This document shows, one piece after another, positions 19,345-29,918 of a DNA stretch of 64,000 nucleotides; the first letter of the stretch is position 1; each line of letters opens with the position of its first letter. The notes beneath the pieces are model-generated. The model saw nothing but the letters and a program-made list of their open reading frames with translations. It did no database searches and had not been told where the DNA came from. Where the stretch lies: contig JAISPR010000153.1 in assembly GCA_031274765.1 (NCBI GenBank), positions 62,001-126,000 of the forward strand. The letters run 5' to 3'. A program made the translations under genes and the position numbers. Origin of the DNA: Nitrososphaerota archaeon. GTDB taxonomy: Archaea > Thermoproteota > Bathyarchaeia > Bathyarchaeales > Bathycorpusculaceae.

Positions 19345-20460
19345 TTGATGCAAAAACATTTGACAAAAAACTTTGTACTCTTACTTGTTATTGTATTGCT
19401 GGGCGCATCTTTTTTTGGAGCGGTTTTGTCTCCAGTTACCGGTCAAACAATCCCTACTGCTGTCCAAGATAAAACAGTGGACATCTTGGAGAATGTGATG
19501 TCAGTGGATTTATCAAAATACGCCTTGGAACTAAAAATCGCCCCACTAGATGGAATGCCTCTTTCCAATAACGACAGAAAACTAACTAACCTAATATATA
19601 CATTGACTCCATTGGAAATTAATGGCGAAAATAGTGCTGTAACTATCTATTTTATGGTTGAAAAAGATGTCGTGATAAATTATTTTGTGAGTGTAACATC
19701 TCCACAAGTCATCACCACCACGCACTATGCTAACCAATATGAAGCAGTAAAAGGCTTTTTGGAAAAATATCAAACCCACACCAACATTGATTCAAAAAAC
19801 CTGATAGCAATGCTGGAGGGCGTCGATCTAACGAAGGATACTACAATACTTAAAGAAAATATCAAACTTGTTCTGTCTACGAGCTCTCTTTTTGGGGAAC
19901 AAACAACGCTGAGGTGGACCTATACAGTTAATGGTGCAGACTATACAGTATTAGACATTAATGTTGATGCGGCGGGGTTTGTGTGTGCAGTATATGATTC
20001 TCGGGCACTCTACAAAATTGGAGATACTGCGATAAATATTTCTAAAGAGCAAGCTATTGATATAGCTATAGAGAATTTGCAGTCTTATTCTTATGATATG
20101 CCGGATGGTTCGGTAGTGAAGGATTTTAAAGTATCTCGTGACAAAGTTGAGGTGGTGTTGTCTACTTCGCCAGTTGATTATGAACTTCGGCCTTATTGGG
20201 ATATTCGTATGATGCTAGATGAGGTTTATCCCGGTAGTGTGTATGGTGTTACGGCGTTTGTTTGGGCTAATAGTGGGGAGGTTTTTTCCTACAGTAATAT
20301 AGCGATTGGTGGAGTCATTAATTCAGACAATCTTGCTAACCATAGTGATTCTGGCTCAGCATCACCTGATTTTGTTTTAATGGTTGGCGCGGTGGTAGTT
20401 ATAGTGGCAGTGCTCATGGCAATGGTAATGGGTATGATGATTAAAAAAAGATGCAAATAA
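19345..20460 (+). CDS. Secreted, C-terminally membrane-anchored hypothetical protein
   Basis: N-terminal signal and C-terminal TM (FVLMVGAVVVIVAVLMAMVMGMMIKKRCK). Confidence 0.7.
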   Translation: MMQKHLTKNFVLLLVIVLLGASFFGAVLSPVTGQTIPTAVQDKTVDILENVMSVDLSKYALELKIAPLDGMPLSNNDRKLTNLIYTLTPLEINGENSAVTIYFMVEKDVVINYFVSVTSPQVITTTHYANQYEAVKGFLEKYQTHTNIDSKNLIAMLEGVDLTKDTTILKENIKLVLSTSSLFGEQTTLRWTYTVNGADYTVLDINVDAAGFVCAVYDSRALYKIGDTAINISKEQAIDIAIENLQSYSYDMPDGSVVKDFKVSRDKVEVVLSTSPVDYELRPYWDIRMMLDEVYPGSVYGVTAFVWANSGEVFSYSNIAIGGVINSDNLANHSDSGSASPDFVLMVGAVVVIVAVLMAMVMGMMIKKRCK

Positions 20461-20508
20461 TCATCCCAAATTTTTTTATTATAGTTTTTAGTTTATTGAA
20501 GAAGGTGC

Positions 20509-21558
20509 GTGAAGAGGGTAGTGCTTTATAAATTGAACCGGGCGAGTTTTTGGTATCAAAAATTGAATTTCAAGTTAGTTAAGTTACAAGCTGAATTTAA
20601 TAAGAGTTCAAAAATATTTTTGCTATGTTTTACATTATTATTTTCAACAATGTTGACGGGACAATTTGTTTATTTGGTGTGTGCTCAGCAGCATTCAACT
20701 CTTCAATCATATCCCACCATAACCATTTTGTCTGATGGACGTGTTAATGGGACAGATTTGATTCAGCGAGAAAAAGATGTCTACACTTTTAAAGGTGATA
20801 TTTTAGGCACCTTAAAAGTTGAGAAAGACGGCGTTACAATTGATGGTGCTGGATATGCACTTAAAGCTGATCGGAATGGTGGAGTGATGCTGAGAAAAAA
20901 TCCTGGAGATATACTTATGCCGTTTTGTTATGGGGGGGTGGTGGTGAGAAATGTGCGGTTTTGTAATGAGAGCTGTATTTTTGGTTCTACACAGGGTAAT
21001 AGTTTTCTTAACAATACCTTTGAAGGCGGCGGTATAGACATCAATGGACTGGTTAGTGGTACTGAAAATATAATTAAATATAATGTTTTTATTGGTTGTA
21101 AATATGCTATATCTGCGGATTATTCGGGGGTAAATGTTGTGAGTGAAAATAATTTTATTGATTGCAATATGTTTATTGCTTTGTATGGTGGGGGTGTTAT
21201 GTTTGATAGGAATTATTGGAGTGTGTATGAAACATTGTATCCTGATGCTAAAGAAATAGGCCTCACAGGCATTTGGGATACACCCTACACACACAAACCG
21301 ATCTATGGATTTGATCACGTTTTTGTTGATTGTAATCCTTTAGTTGGTCCTGTGGCTGGCGCTGGAGCTCCTGAGGTCCACGATGTGCTAATCCCTGTTC
21401 CAACAGAAGCTATGTTCGTTAAGGATTTTTGTCCAATAGTGTTAATGGTGGTCTTTGTAGTGTTTGTAGTAGTCGTGGGTATAGTTTGTTGGTTTATTTT
21501 AAAAACCATAAAACCGGCAGAACCGGAACCAAAACCAATTCTAAAAGAAAAAAAATAA
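20509..21558 (+). CDS. Right-handed beta-helix repeat surface protein with C-terminal TM anchor
   Basis: Repeats GVTIDGAGYALKAD..., GVVVRNVRFCN, NSFLNNTFEGGG, NIIKYNVFIGC, NVVSENNFIDCN; C-terminal TM. Confidence 0.8.
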   Translation: MKRVVLYKLNRASFWYQKLNFKLVKLQAEFNKSSKIFLLCFTLLFSTMLTGQFVYLVCAQQHSTLQSYPTITILSDGRVNGTDLIQREKDVYTFKGDILGTLKVEKDGVTIDGAGYALKADRNGGVMLRKNPGDILMPFCYGGVVVRNVRFCNESCIFGSTQGNSFLNNTFEGGGIDINGLVSGTENIIKYNVFIGCKYAISADYSGVNVVSENNFIDCNMFIALYGGGVMFDRNYWSVYETLYPDAKEIGLTGIWDTPYTHKPIYGFDHVFVDCNPLVGPVAGAGAPEVHDVLIPVPTEAMFVKDFCPIVLMVVFVVFVVVVGIVCWFILKTIKPAEPEPKPILKEKK

Positions 21559-21905
21559 AACCCACCACACACCCAGCACAACAAAAAAGACACACACAAC
21601 AAATCAACAAAAAACACAACCAACAAACAAAAGACACACAAATCCTCATAAAGCAAGCTTCCATAGAAGTGCTATGAAAAACCTTTTTCCTACACTGAGT
21701 TACTATAGTTTAAGAAGAACTAAAAGAAACGCCATGATTTTCTGTGTATTTTACAAAGAATTTCACCCATAAGACATTAATTGGTCCAAAATGGGACAAC
21801 GTAAGGTTTTGTTAAAAATTTCACCATTGGTTGTTGTCGATTAGAAGAACCACAAACACAAATGTTTGCACAGAAACGATACTTAAAGAAAGTAGAGAAA
21901 GCAGC

Positions 21906-23330
21906 TTAGGGCTGCCATTTGTCGACGATATATTTGGGAATCTCGCTGCTGTCACGGGGGCCAACTAAAACTTTCCAGCCGGACAGTTCTTCGATTTCGC
22001 CACTGATGCGTGAGGCTTTGCCTGGACTTATGATTTTGCGATGCTTGACTTTGTTTTCGATACCGCTGGCTTTGATAGCGTCTGCGATTTTTTCAGCAGT
22101 AAGTTTACGTCCTGCAACTCCGCTATCAATAGCGGCACCCTCTGCATCAACAACGATTAGGTAAGCATTAGTTTTACTGCTCTCGATATCAGAAGCAACT
22201 GTGTAGTAGGTCAGTGCAAAGTTACTTGTGAACATAACAGGACTGTTTTCGTCAGGAGTACCAAAGACTTTAAGTCCGGGGGCAACGGCAACGGGCTTTC
22301 GAGGGTCAGTGTAGATATTTTGTCTTAGCACTACTGTTGGAAGTAAGCTCCACCCATCATTATTGTGAAGTATGATTATATCGGCAAATCGTGTAATCAG
22401 CATCGATGCAATATATGATTCGCGCCACTTAACAAGATCGTCAGCCATATCACCCTTGTTTGCCCATGCAACCATAGGAACACCAAGTAGGGGTAACCCG
22501 GCAAGTTCATCGCCGCCCTTTGTAGCAGCACGCCGCAGCATGGTGAAATTGTTGAGTGTGTCGGCTAAGCCATCATTGGCAAAGGTTCCAGGGTCTAACA
22601 CAATATCTTTGACACCGTAGTCTTGTAGGGTTTTTGCCAACGAGACAAGAGCATTTAGATCGTTTGGTGCGGATGCAACAAGGGGTGCGTCATACATTAT
22701 GGCGAGTTCAGCCATATCTTTCCAGTTGGTGGTGGTTGCAGCATAAATAAGGGGTCTAGATTTGGGTATTATCATTAAACCTGCTTCAGCTATAGCGGGG
22801 TTGAGTGTGACAAGGATTAAGGGTAATTGAGTGGTTTCGGAGACTTTTTTAACACATGCTTTGAATTTATCTGCGTCATCACTGGTGCTTCGAACTGCGA
22901 TTAAGTCGAGTTTTAAGGTGTTGCCAATGTATTCGTAGCTAAAGTTTTCGGTTTTCTGTACGCGACGGATAATTTCGTGTTCAGGCATTTCGTCGGTGAC
23001 ATCTATAGCAATAGCGGTGGGGTTTTTGTAGGTAAATTCGTGGCGGTACATAACGAGTTTACCGCCGATTTTTTTGGCTTTGTCACCTGTGCCAAGGGTG
23101 ATTTCTTTGACTGCGGGTTTGAGCAGATCTTTTAGTATGGTATATGATTTTGTGTATTCAGGTTTTAGCAGGGGTTTACAGGTATCGAGATCTATTTCGC
23201 GGTTAACAATTTTTGTGGCAAATGCCATACAGTTGTCTTGTCCACAGTCTTTACAGTTAGTTTTAGGTAAGTTTTTGTATATAGTAATAGGGCTAAGTTC
23301 TTTTAATCCGCCTTTTTTCTTTTCTGCCAT
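21906..23330 (-). CDS. cdhE: ACDS complex subunit gamma (corrinoid Fe-S protein large subunit)
   Basis: NCKDCGQDNCMAFATKIVNREIDLDTCKPL (4Fe-4S motif), TIM barrel and C-terminal domain. Confidence 0.95.
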   Translation of the reverse strand: MAEKKKGGLKELSPITIYKNLPKTNCKDCGQDNCMAFATKIVNREIDLDTCKPLLKPEYTKSYTILKDLLKPAVKEITLGTGDKAKKIGGKLVMYRHEFTYKNPTAIAIDVTDEMPEHEIIRRVQKTENFSYEYIGNTLKLDLIAVRSTSDDADKFKACVKKVSETTQLPLILVTLNPAIAEAGLMIIPKSRPLIYAATTTNWKDMAELAIMYDAPLVASAPNDLNALVSLAKTLQDYGVKDIVLDPGTFANDGLADTLNNFTMLRRAATKGGDELAGLPLLGVPMVAWANKGDMADDLVKWRESYIASMLITRFADIIILHNNDGWSLLPTVVLRQNIYTDPRKPVAVAPGLKVFGTPDENSPVMFTSNFALTYYTVASDIESSKTNAYLIVVDAEGAAIDSGVAGRKLTAEKIADAIKASGIENKVKHRKIISPGKASRISGEIEELSGWKVLVGPRDSSEIPKYIVDKWQP

Positions 23331-23344
23331 ATTGTCATGTCTCC

Positions 23345-24583
23345 TTAAGCTTTCACTTTAACCCAATCAGCAAATTTGGCTGGGTCTGCTTTTTTGCCAC
23401 TTGTTAAATAATTGGTTACGTCTTTTAGGGTTTTTACGGCCGCGGGGTGCATCATCATGAATAAATCAACACCTGCAAGAAGCAGAGTTAATGCGGTGGT
23501 AACTTCCCAAAGCGGGCCTCTGAGTTCGCGCGGTTCCCAGTCAGCAGTCATCTTGAGCCATGCTTCGCGTGCAGCCCAAGCATTGGTTGTGCCACTGCTC
23601 ATGGGATGTGCGAGTTCTTGGTCACCCATTAACCCGGCTATGCGTGCACGTTCCATGTTGGTAAACGCGTAATCTAAACCGTAGCCAAGTGCCGCAGTTG
23701 TTAGGTCCATTATGATGTCTTCGTGAGCGAGGTTGTCATAGAGGCGTCTGTTGAGTTCACGGGCAAAGTTGAGATCCATAGGAGTAAATGCGAGTACTGC
23801 GTTTCCTGCTTTTTTGATGAATTTGGCGCATCGTTCAACTTCCATATCAAGTGTAACTGAACTTATTAGGAAGCGTTCACCTGGGAATTGTTCGCATACT
23901 TCTTCGAAGAGGGCAGTGTCTTTAACGGGATCTCCACAGCCTCCGATGATAAGAGGTACATCTACGGCTTGGAGTACTTTTTCGATAGTTTGACATGCAT
24001 CTTTAGGTGTGGCGTCTTTTAGGAGTGGGTCTACACTGATAAGATGCATTGTGACCATGTCTGCACCAAATTTTTCGACTGCAAGCTTTGCCCATGCTGC
24101 GGGGTCGCCGATGACGTCTTTAACATGCATCTTGACCGCTTTGGACAAAGGTACTTCCATATCGAAAACGTCTAAGGTAACGATTGGTTTGTGGGGAATT
24201 GTGTTTTCAAACGTGTAGAAAGCGGGGGAGAGTTCTCCGCCGATTGTGAAGGTTTTGCCGCGTGTGCCACCTTCGCTTTTAGTTGCACCTAGTTTGACAG
24301 CACTGATTTTGTTGGGGTACTTTTCGATTGGCAACTGGAAGTTAGTGGACAGTAAACTAGAGGGTTTGCTGCCAGCTGTTGGGGTAGTGGGAAGTTTGAG
24401 TTTAGGCAGGATTTGGGCAACCATACTGGGTGTAAAGAGGATTTCGAGTTCTTTAGCATCTAGCTCAAAGTCTTCTAGTTCGATCTGTTGGAATTTGGCA
24501 AGTGCGGATAGGATTTCGTCGCTTAGCTGTAGACATCCGTTGTCTGTTTTTTTGTCAGTGTCATGGTGAGTCGTAGAGATCAC
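23345..24583 (-). CDS. cdhD: ACDS complex subunit delta (corrinoid Fe-S protein small subunit)
   Basis: FTIGGELSPAFYTFENTIPHKPIVTLDVFD, GGCGDPVKD, MDLTTAALGYGLDY. Confidence 0.95.
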   Translation of the reverse strand: MISTTHHDTDKKTDNGCLQLSDEILSALAKFQQIELEDFELDAKELEILFTPSMVAQILPKLKLPTTPTAGSKPSSLLSTNFQLPIEKYPNKISAVKLGATKSEGGTRGKTFTIGGELSPAFYTFENTIPHKPIVTLDVFDMEVPLSKAVKMHVKDVIGDPAAWAKLAVEKFGADMVTMHLISVDPLLKDATPKDACQTIEKVLQAVDVPLIIGGCGDPVKDTALFEEVCEQFPGERFLISSVTLDMEVERCAKFIKKAGNAVLAFTPMDLNFARELNRRLYDNLAHEDIIMDLTTAALGYGLDYAFTNMERARIAGLMGDQELAHPMSSGTTNAWAAREAWLKMTADWEPRELRGPLWEVTTALTLLLAGVDLFMMMHPAAVKTLKDVTNYLTSGKKADPAKFADWVKVKA

Positions 24584-26007
24584 CGTTTGTCTTTGTTGTC
24601 TTTGACTGTTTGGATGATGACTTTGTTGGCATATATCTTGGCGTCTTTTAGTATGATTTTGAATCCGCCGGCCATGAGGGGTAGTGAGCTTGCGGTGGCA
24701 ACGGGCATTATGGTACCTGCTGCATCTTCGTTAAGGGTAACGGTATCTGTTTCAGCGGGAGTTTCTGCATCAGTCCATTTTGCGACTATGGGGTGGTTTT
24801 TTTCTTTGAGAAATGCTTTGAGTTCATCGATGTTTTTGGCGTCTTCTTCAGTTGCAATTTTATCGACGATGTCTTTTGGGATGAAGTCTTTGACTTTTTC
24901 TTTGATTTCTTTGGGTACCCAAACGATGCGGTTCCATCCGTCGTCTGCAGCAAAGAATTTGGTGCTTCGCATGTATTCAATGGACATTCCGTGGAATCCG
25001 TCGATTTGTCGGCCGCCTGCTGCAGAATCGGCTAATGTGCTAAAGGGCAGGCCGTTTACGGTTGCGCCTTTAAAGTTACGTTGGACAACGCCCAGTCCGT
25101 CTACTTCGGGGATGTAGAAGGTTACTGCTTCAAAGCATCCACAACTGGTGTGTGGGTGATCAAATGCGGTATATAGCCAGATTTGGTTGACTTCGCCCAT
25201 ACTGCGTTTCTTTGCAGCTTCGTTGATGCCGCTGAATTCGCCTTTTTCTTCGTTGAGCATATCGCCTCGGGGGATAGCAAAGACTGGCCCTTTGGGGTCA
25301 ATACTTGCAGAGGCTTTGCCGTCAAACCAGCTAATAGCTCCACAGTTGCTGTATCTTTGGGGGGTGATAACGCAGACGTGGCTTGGTGCAAATGATTGGC
25401 AAAGTGCGCAGCCATAGAAGGTGTCTACTTCGGAGTCTTTGAGGCCGCGTGCTTTTGAGTCGCGTGATTCGTATGCTTGGATTGCTTCAGGGGTTAGTTG
25501 ATCAAGTTTGGCAGGGTCGGTTATGAAGGTAACTTGGAGTTTTTCGATGATTGGTAATTCGCTCTTGAAGAGTCGGTATAGAACGTTACCGATAGCTTCA
25601 AAGTTGTTTAGGCCTTTTTGGAAAGATTTTTTGTTGATGCGTATCCAGATGTCGTAGCGTTGATTTAGGTGCATAAAGCCCTCGATATAGTTGAGGTAGC
25701 CGTGGATACGTCGTTCGATGACACCTTCGAGGCCTGCATCGAGTTTTTCGCCTGCGGCTTCGATGAGTATGCCAAACGGGTAAACGCCACCTTCCTTTAG
25801 ATCTTTCAGGTCGGGACCGATTATGGTGACTTTGCCATCTTCGATCTGGGTCAGGGGTTTTACTTTTGCCAATTCGAATTTTTGTTGAACTGAGGGGCCG
25901 CCGAGCTCGACTTGCATGTCGTTTCTGCGGATACGTTCGCCTTCGTAGATTACGCCAACTTCTACAGGTATATCTTTAAACATTGACATTTTAATTTCCT
26001 CCTTCAT
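24580..26007 (-). CDS. cdhC: ACDS complex subunit beta (acetyl-CoA synthase)
   Basis: GCALCQSFAPSHVCVITPQRYSNCGAISWFD and HTSCGCFEAVTFYIPEVDGLGVVQRNF (A-cluster region). Confidence 0.96.
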   Translation of the reverse strand: MKEEIKMSMFKDIPVEVGVIYEGERIRRNDMQVELGGPSVQQKFELAKVKPLTQIEDGKVTIIGPDLKDLKEGGVYPFGILIEAAGEKLDAGLEGVIERRIHGYLNYIEGFMHLNQRYDIWIRINKKSFQKGLNNFEAIGNVLYRLFKSELPIIEKLQVTFITDPAKLDQLTPEAIQAYESRDSKARGLKDSEVDTFYGCALCQSFAPSHVCVITPQRYSNCGAISWFDGKASASIDPKGPVFAIPRGDMLNEEKGEFSGINEAAKKRSMGEVNQIWLYTAFDHPHTSCGCFEAVTFYIPEVDGLGVVQRNFKGATVNGLPFSTLADSAAGGRQIDGFHGMSIEYMRSTKFFAADDGWNRIVWVPKEIKEKVKDFIPKDIVDKIATEEDAKNIDELKAFLKEKNHPIVAKWTDAETPAETDTVTLNEDAAGTIMPVATASSLPLMAGGFKIILKDAKIYANKVIIQTVKDNKDKR

Positions 26008-26536
26008 TAAATTTTGAGGTCATTACCTTGAGATTGATTGCCCATTCTTCTTGGCTTGCATTGGGAAAAGACCAGCTTGCGTGTACGTGATACATGTTGT
26101 CAAGGGTCATGGTTTTGAGTTCGGGTGCAAAATGTTTGAGGCCTGACAGAATCAGGGCTTCCATGTAGTAGGGCATGCCAACGTATATGACAAGGTCTGG
26201 GCGGCCTTTGCCGTCTAGTCCCATCCAGGTTGGATCGCCGACTCGTTGGCTGATTTCCAGTGCGTTCATATAGGCAGCTGGAGTGTATCCGCGGTTGATA
26301 AATTCGCGGACCATGTGAGCGGTTGCGACAACTTGGATTTTTGATGCGTTTGCAAGTTCAATGATGTATTCAATTGCTTTCTTGCCCTCCATCTGTCGGT
26401 CAACTATTTGGCTGCCTACAATGAGTAGGGGGCGTTGGGCTTTTTTTATCATTGCGACTGCTATCTCGGGTTTTTGAATGGGGTTTGCTTTTTTAGTTGA
26501 TGCGATTTCTGCACATTGCCATGGTTCACAAGACAT
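25991..26536 (-). CDS. cdhB: ACDS complex subunit epsilon
   Basis: MIKKAQRPLLIVGSQIVD..., located between alpha and beta as in known cdh operons. Confidence 0.9.
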   Translation of the reverse strand: MSCEPWQCAEIASTKKANPIQKPEIAVAMIKKAQRPLLIVGSQIVDRQMEGKKAIEYIIELANASKIQVVATAHMVREFINRGYTPAAYMNALEISQRVGDPTWMGLDGKGRPDLVIYVGMPYYMEALILSGLKHFAPELKTMTLDNMYHVHASWSFPNASQEEWAINLKVMTSKFNEGGN

Positions 26537-26551
26537 TGTTTGTTCCTCCGT

Positions 26552-28897
26552 TTACTCCTTCATTTTTCGTACCATTCTTGGTAACAGAGTTGGATCTGGA
26601 ATTATGGTTTCTTTCCAGTTCTTTTCTGTCAAGATCTTGACGAATTCATCTTTCATAGTTGAGGGGACATCAGCCATTGTTCTGACATAGAGGTGTAGGT
26701 CGTCTGGCATGACGCCTAAGTAGCGTTTGCTGAGATCCACATAGTGGCTTAGTTTGATACTGCGTCCTTTCCAGGTGTCGTTTGGTCTCATGCAGAGTTT
26801 AGCGATTGCAACCATACATTCCTCTTTGGTTTCTGCGATGTTGAAGAGGTGTTCTGGAGTAGGTCCGACGTTAACTGTTTCGCCAGTGCGTGCGTCGAGG
26901 ACTTCCCAGTTTTTGGGATCTTCTTTTCTGCCCAGAAGGACACGACGGTATTTGCTGCCGTGTGGACCAACGAGTACGGGTACACCTAAGCGCCAAAAGC
27001 CTGCGCCGATAGCGGCAGCTTTTTGGCTGTAGGCACCCCAGGCTAAACCGACTGCGCCAAGACGGTTATGGATATAGTCAGCGATTTCTTCATAGTTGCC
27101 GCGTAGACTGCGTTTTGCAAATATGTTTGCTACTTTGATTGCGGCTCCTGCAACATGACTGTTTGCTACGCATGAACCGACGTTACAGACGCCGCCTGCT
27201 TCAAATCCTCCGGGGAATTCTTCCCAGATAGTTTGACCATCAGCGTTACGGTAACTTCCCGCAGACATGGCTGAGCATCCAGACAGAACAACGATATATC
27301 GTCTGGTTGCGAATTCTCGGGCTATGTCATAGACGTCTTTGCCGCCTTTTGGATAGTTGCTACAACCAACGATTGCTACGATACCGGGAATTTCGCCAAG
27401 TACGATTGGGCTACCGACGTTGCGGATTTCAGTGTCTTGGATTGCTCCTCGCCCAACACGACAGAGATTATTTTCAGCATACATCGCTTTTTCGCCTGCT
27501 TTGACGATTAAGCTGTGTATCATGATTTTTTGTGGACAGGCACTCTCACATCTGCCACATCCGATACAGACTTCATAGAGATCGGTTAGAAGTGAGATAT
27601 CTCCAGTGGCAGCAGCTTTCATGGCAGGGGGAATTGCAAAGTCTTGTGGGCAGTTACGTTGACAGAGTTTGCATTGTGTACAGGTTTTTGCAATTGTGAC
27701 AAGTTCTTCAGGGGTTGGTAAAACAGTTTTGTGTTTACGTACTGGAGCTATGGCCCGTGCAACACGGACTGCGACTTCGCCAACTTTTTCAGGGTCAAGA
27801 ATAAGCACCCCTGCAACTTTGCCGCTAACAAGGTCGTCAACAATTGTGTTTACATCGTCGTTTGTGCGATTTTTGAAACCGACACAATTTTTCTCAGAGG
27901 CTGCAATAACAGGTGCATTGACCTTAGCGGCTTCGTCAGCAACATCGGTTCGAACGCATTGTTCGTCGAGTACAACAACATCAGCTAATCCGGCACGGAT
28001 AAATCGTAGTTCCCAGCTAATTGGACCAACAATTCTAGCACGATTATAGTACCGTGTCATGTCGTGACTTGTGCAACATAATCCGACTACTTCGAGGTTA
28101 TCATCAACTTTGTTTGCTTTTGCGTAGTCAATAATGCCAACAGATGGAACGACATTGTGACCAATACACATGATGACAGGTTTTGAGCGCTCGACACTAC
28201 CGATACCCAGTTTCACAAGGGGAGCTTCAGGGTCAGCTTTGGGATAACCTAAAGCAGAAATCTGGGCAATGTCGCCGACTTCCATGCCAACATGGTCACA
28301 CATACCAACGTGCATTGCTTTAGACTCAAAGTCTAAGTCATTTGCTTCTTGGCCCGTGTGGGCTACTGCGAGAATTTGTGTGATTTGCTCTTCAACATAT
28401 GCTAAAACATCATCCAAGTCACCAAGTGTTTCGGGTTTAATACCGGTTACAAGGCGTGTGATGGGGGCTTCAACTTTAATGTTTAAACCACCGATATCTA
28501 AGGGGAATTTGCGTCCGTATTTCTCGATTAAGTGATGAATTAAGTGCCTTGAGTGCGCTGAGTGACAGGCCGCACCAATTGCACAGGCAATCATGACAAT
28601 ACGGGATGATTGGGATTTGATGTTTAAGCCACATGCACCGCGTTTCCCAGCGGTCAAATCACATTTGCCAAAAGTGCAAAGGCAACATGAATCACAATCA
28701 GGCATGTAGAAGGCTTTGTATTTTGTGAGAAGTTTCATGTCCCAATCTCTTAGGGCAGTAACGGAGGGCATCGGAGTTGGACCCATAGGCTCAGTGTAGC
28801 TATCATTGACAACTTTACCGATGGATAACTCGAGGTTTTTGATAAGACCAACAGTGGTCTTCATTTCGTCTATTTTTACATGGACGTTTTTAGTCAA
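26552..28897 (-). CDS. cdhA: ACDS complex subunit alpha (CO dehydrogenase)
   Basis: CDSCCLCTFGKCDLTAGKRGACGLN, ferredoxin motifs CTQCKLCQRNCPQDF and CIGCGRCESACPQKI, and C-cluster region. Confidence 0.96.
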   Translation of the reverse strand: MTKNVHVKIDEMKTTVGLIKNLELSIGKVVNDSYTEPMGPTPMPSVTALRDWDMKLLTKYKAFYMPDCDSCCLCTFGKCDLTAGKRGACGLNIKSQSSRIVMIACAIGAACHSAHSRHLIHHLIEKYGRKFPLDIGGLNIKVEAPITRLVTGIKPETLGDLDDVLAYVEEQITQILAVAHTGQEANDLDFESKAMHVGMCDHVGMEVGDIAQISALGYPKADPEAPLVKLGIGSVERSKPVIMCIGHNVVPSVGIIDYAKANKVDDNLEVVGLCCTSHDMTRYYNRARIVGPISWELRFIRAGLADVVVLDEQCVRTDVADEAAKVNAPVIAASEKNCVGFKNRTNDDVNTIVDDLVSGKVAGVLILDPEKVGEVAVRVARAIAPVRKHKTVLPTPEELVTIAKTCTQCKLCQRNCPQDFAIPPAMKAAATGDISLLTDLYEVCIGCGRCESACPQKIMIHSLIVKAGEKAMYAENNLCRVGRGAIQDTEIRNVGSPIVLGEIPGIVAIVGCSNYPKGGKDVYDIAREFATRRYIVVLSGCSAMSAGSYRNADGQTIWEEFPGGFEAGGVCNVGSCVANSHVAGAAIKVANIFAKRSLRGNYEEIADYIHNRLGAVGLAWGAYSQKAAAIGAGFWRLGVPVLVGPHGSKYRRVLLGRKEDPKNWEVLDARTGETVNVGPTPEHLFNIAETKEECMVAIAKLCMRPNDTWKGRSIKLSHYVDLSKRYLGVMPDDLHLYVRTMADVPSTMKDEFVKILTEKNWKETIIPDPTLLPRMVRKMKE

Positions 28898-29033
28898 ATT
28901 GGAAACCTCAGTAAAGGTTTACCACTACACTAAATTACAATCTTTTTAAACCTTTCCAGAATTTTATTTAAAAGTCAGATTGCACTTAGAGAAATGCAAG
29001 GTTTCATAAAAATTGTGTAAAAGAAATTACCGC

Positions 29034-29798
29034 TTATAAATAGCCCAAGTTTTTAAGAATTTGCTTTACTGACAAATACGCCTTGTTTGTATTGGGCAAA
29101 TCTAAAAGCGAATCTCCATCGAGAACAAACTGATCAAGCTGATCATCGGCCTCGATTTTCCCAAGATATTTAAATTTCAACTCTTCCTCAGCACGCTTCC
29201 CCAGTTCAGCAGGGAAACGATAACCACCAATTAAGTAAAAATTTTCAAATTTCATGTCAACTTCTTTAGCAATTTTGTAAGCCCGTCTAACATGATCCTG
29301 TGACTTTTTGGAATGATCCAAGATATCAAAGATATCGTTTACCTCAGAGGTTATGCGTCTATTTAGATTTTCCAACCCTGCAGGAGAGTCAACAAGTACA
29401 TATTTGTAGTTTTTTACCAGTGATTCCAAAGCACCCTTTAGTGCACTGTTGGGCATACAATAGCATCCCTCAACCCATTTATTGCCCACTGCCATAAAAT
29501 CAAAATTTTCGCTTTCATATAATCCTTTTTCCCATATACGACTCTCGATACGCTGAGTTGGAGCAATACCTACAGTTGTTCCGCCGCCCTCGATAAAAGT
29601 GCTCACAAGCAAATCGGCTATGGTGGATTTACCTGCCGCCTTGAGATCTACACCCAACATTTCACCCAGATTTTGATCTGGATCAGCATCAACTAACAAT
29701 AGAGGAGACTGTTTAGCTTCAATAAAGGCCTTAGCCATCAAAACACTAAAACTAGATTTTCCAGTTCCACCCCGTCCAACAGTAACAAGAGTTTTCAT
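29034..29798 (-). CDS. CooC-like nickel-insertion P-loop ATPase
   Basis: Deviant Walker A (GRGGTGKSSFS), DADPDQNLGEMLG, CxC motif EGCYCMPNSALKGAL. Confidence 0.85.
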   Translation of the reverse strand: MKTLVTVGRGGTGKSSFSVLMAKAFIEAKQSPLLLVDADPDQNLGEMLGVDLKAAGKSTIADLLVSTFIEGGGTTVGIAPTQRIESRIWEKGLYESENFDFMAVGNKWVEGCYCMPNSALKGALESLVKNYKYVLVDSPAGLENLNRRITSEVNDIFDILDHSKKSQDHVRRAYKIAKEVDMKFENFYLIGGYRFPAELGKRAEEELKFKYLGKIEADDQLDQFVLDGDSLLDLPNTNKAYLSVKQILKNLGYL

Positions 29799-29918
29799 CT
29801 AAAATAACCCTGATATTTAAGTAAAAGCCGCATATATTTCTATGGTTTACATGAGGAATTTTCCCATTCTTTCATAGTTTTACATTTGACAATTTGTCCT
29901 GCAGTACAACTAATTTTA

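Noticed and set aside
20812-21318. 168-aa minus-strand ORF opposite the beta-helix gene
   Set aside because: Antisense Ile/His-rich translation created by the G/T-rich coding strand.
24563-25117. 184-aa + strand ORF opposite cdhC
   Set aside because: Fully antisense to the conserved ACS beta subunit; low-complexity composition.
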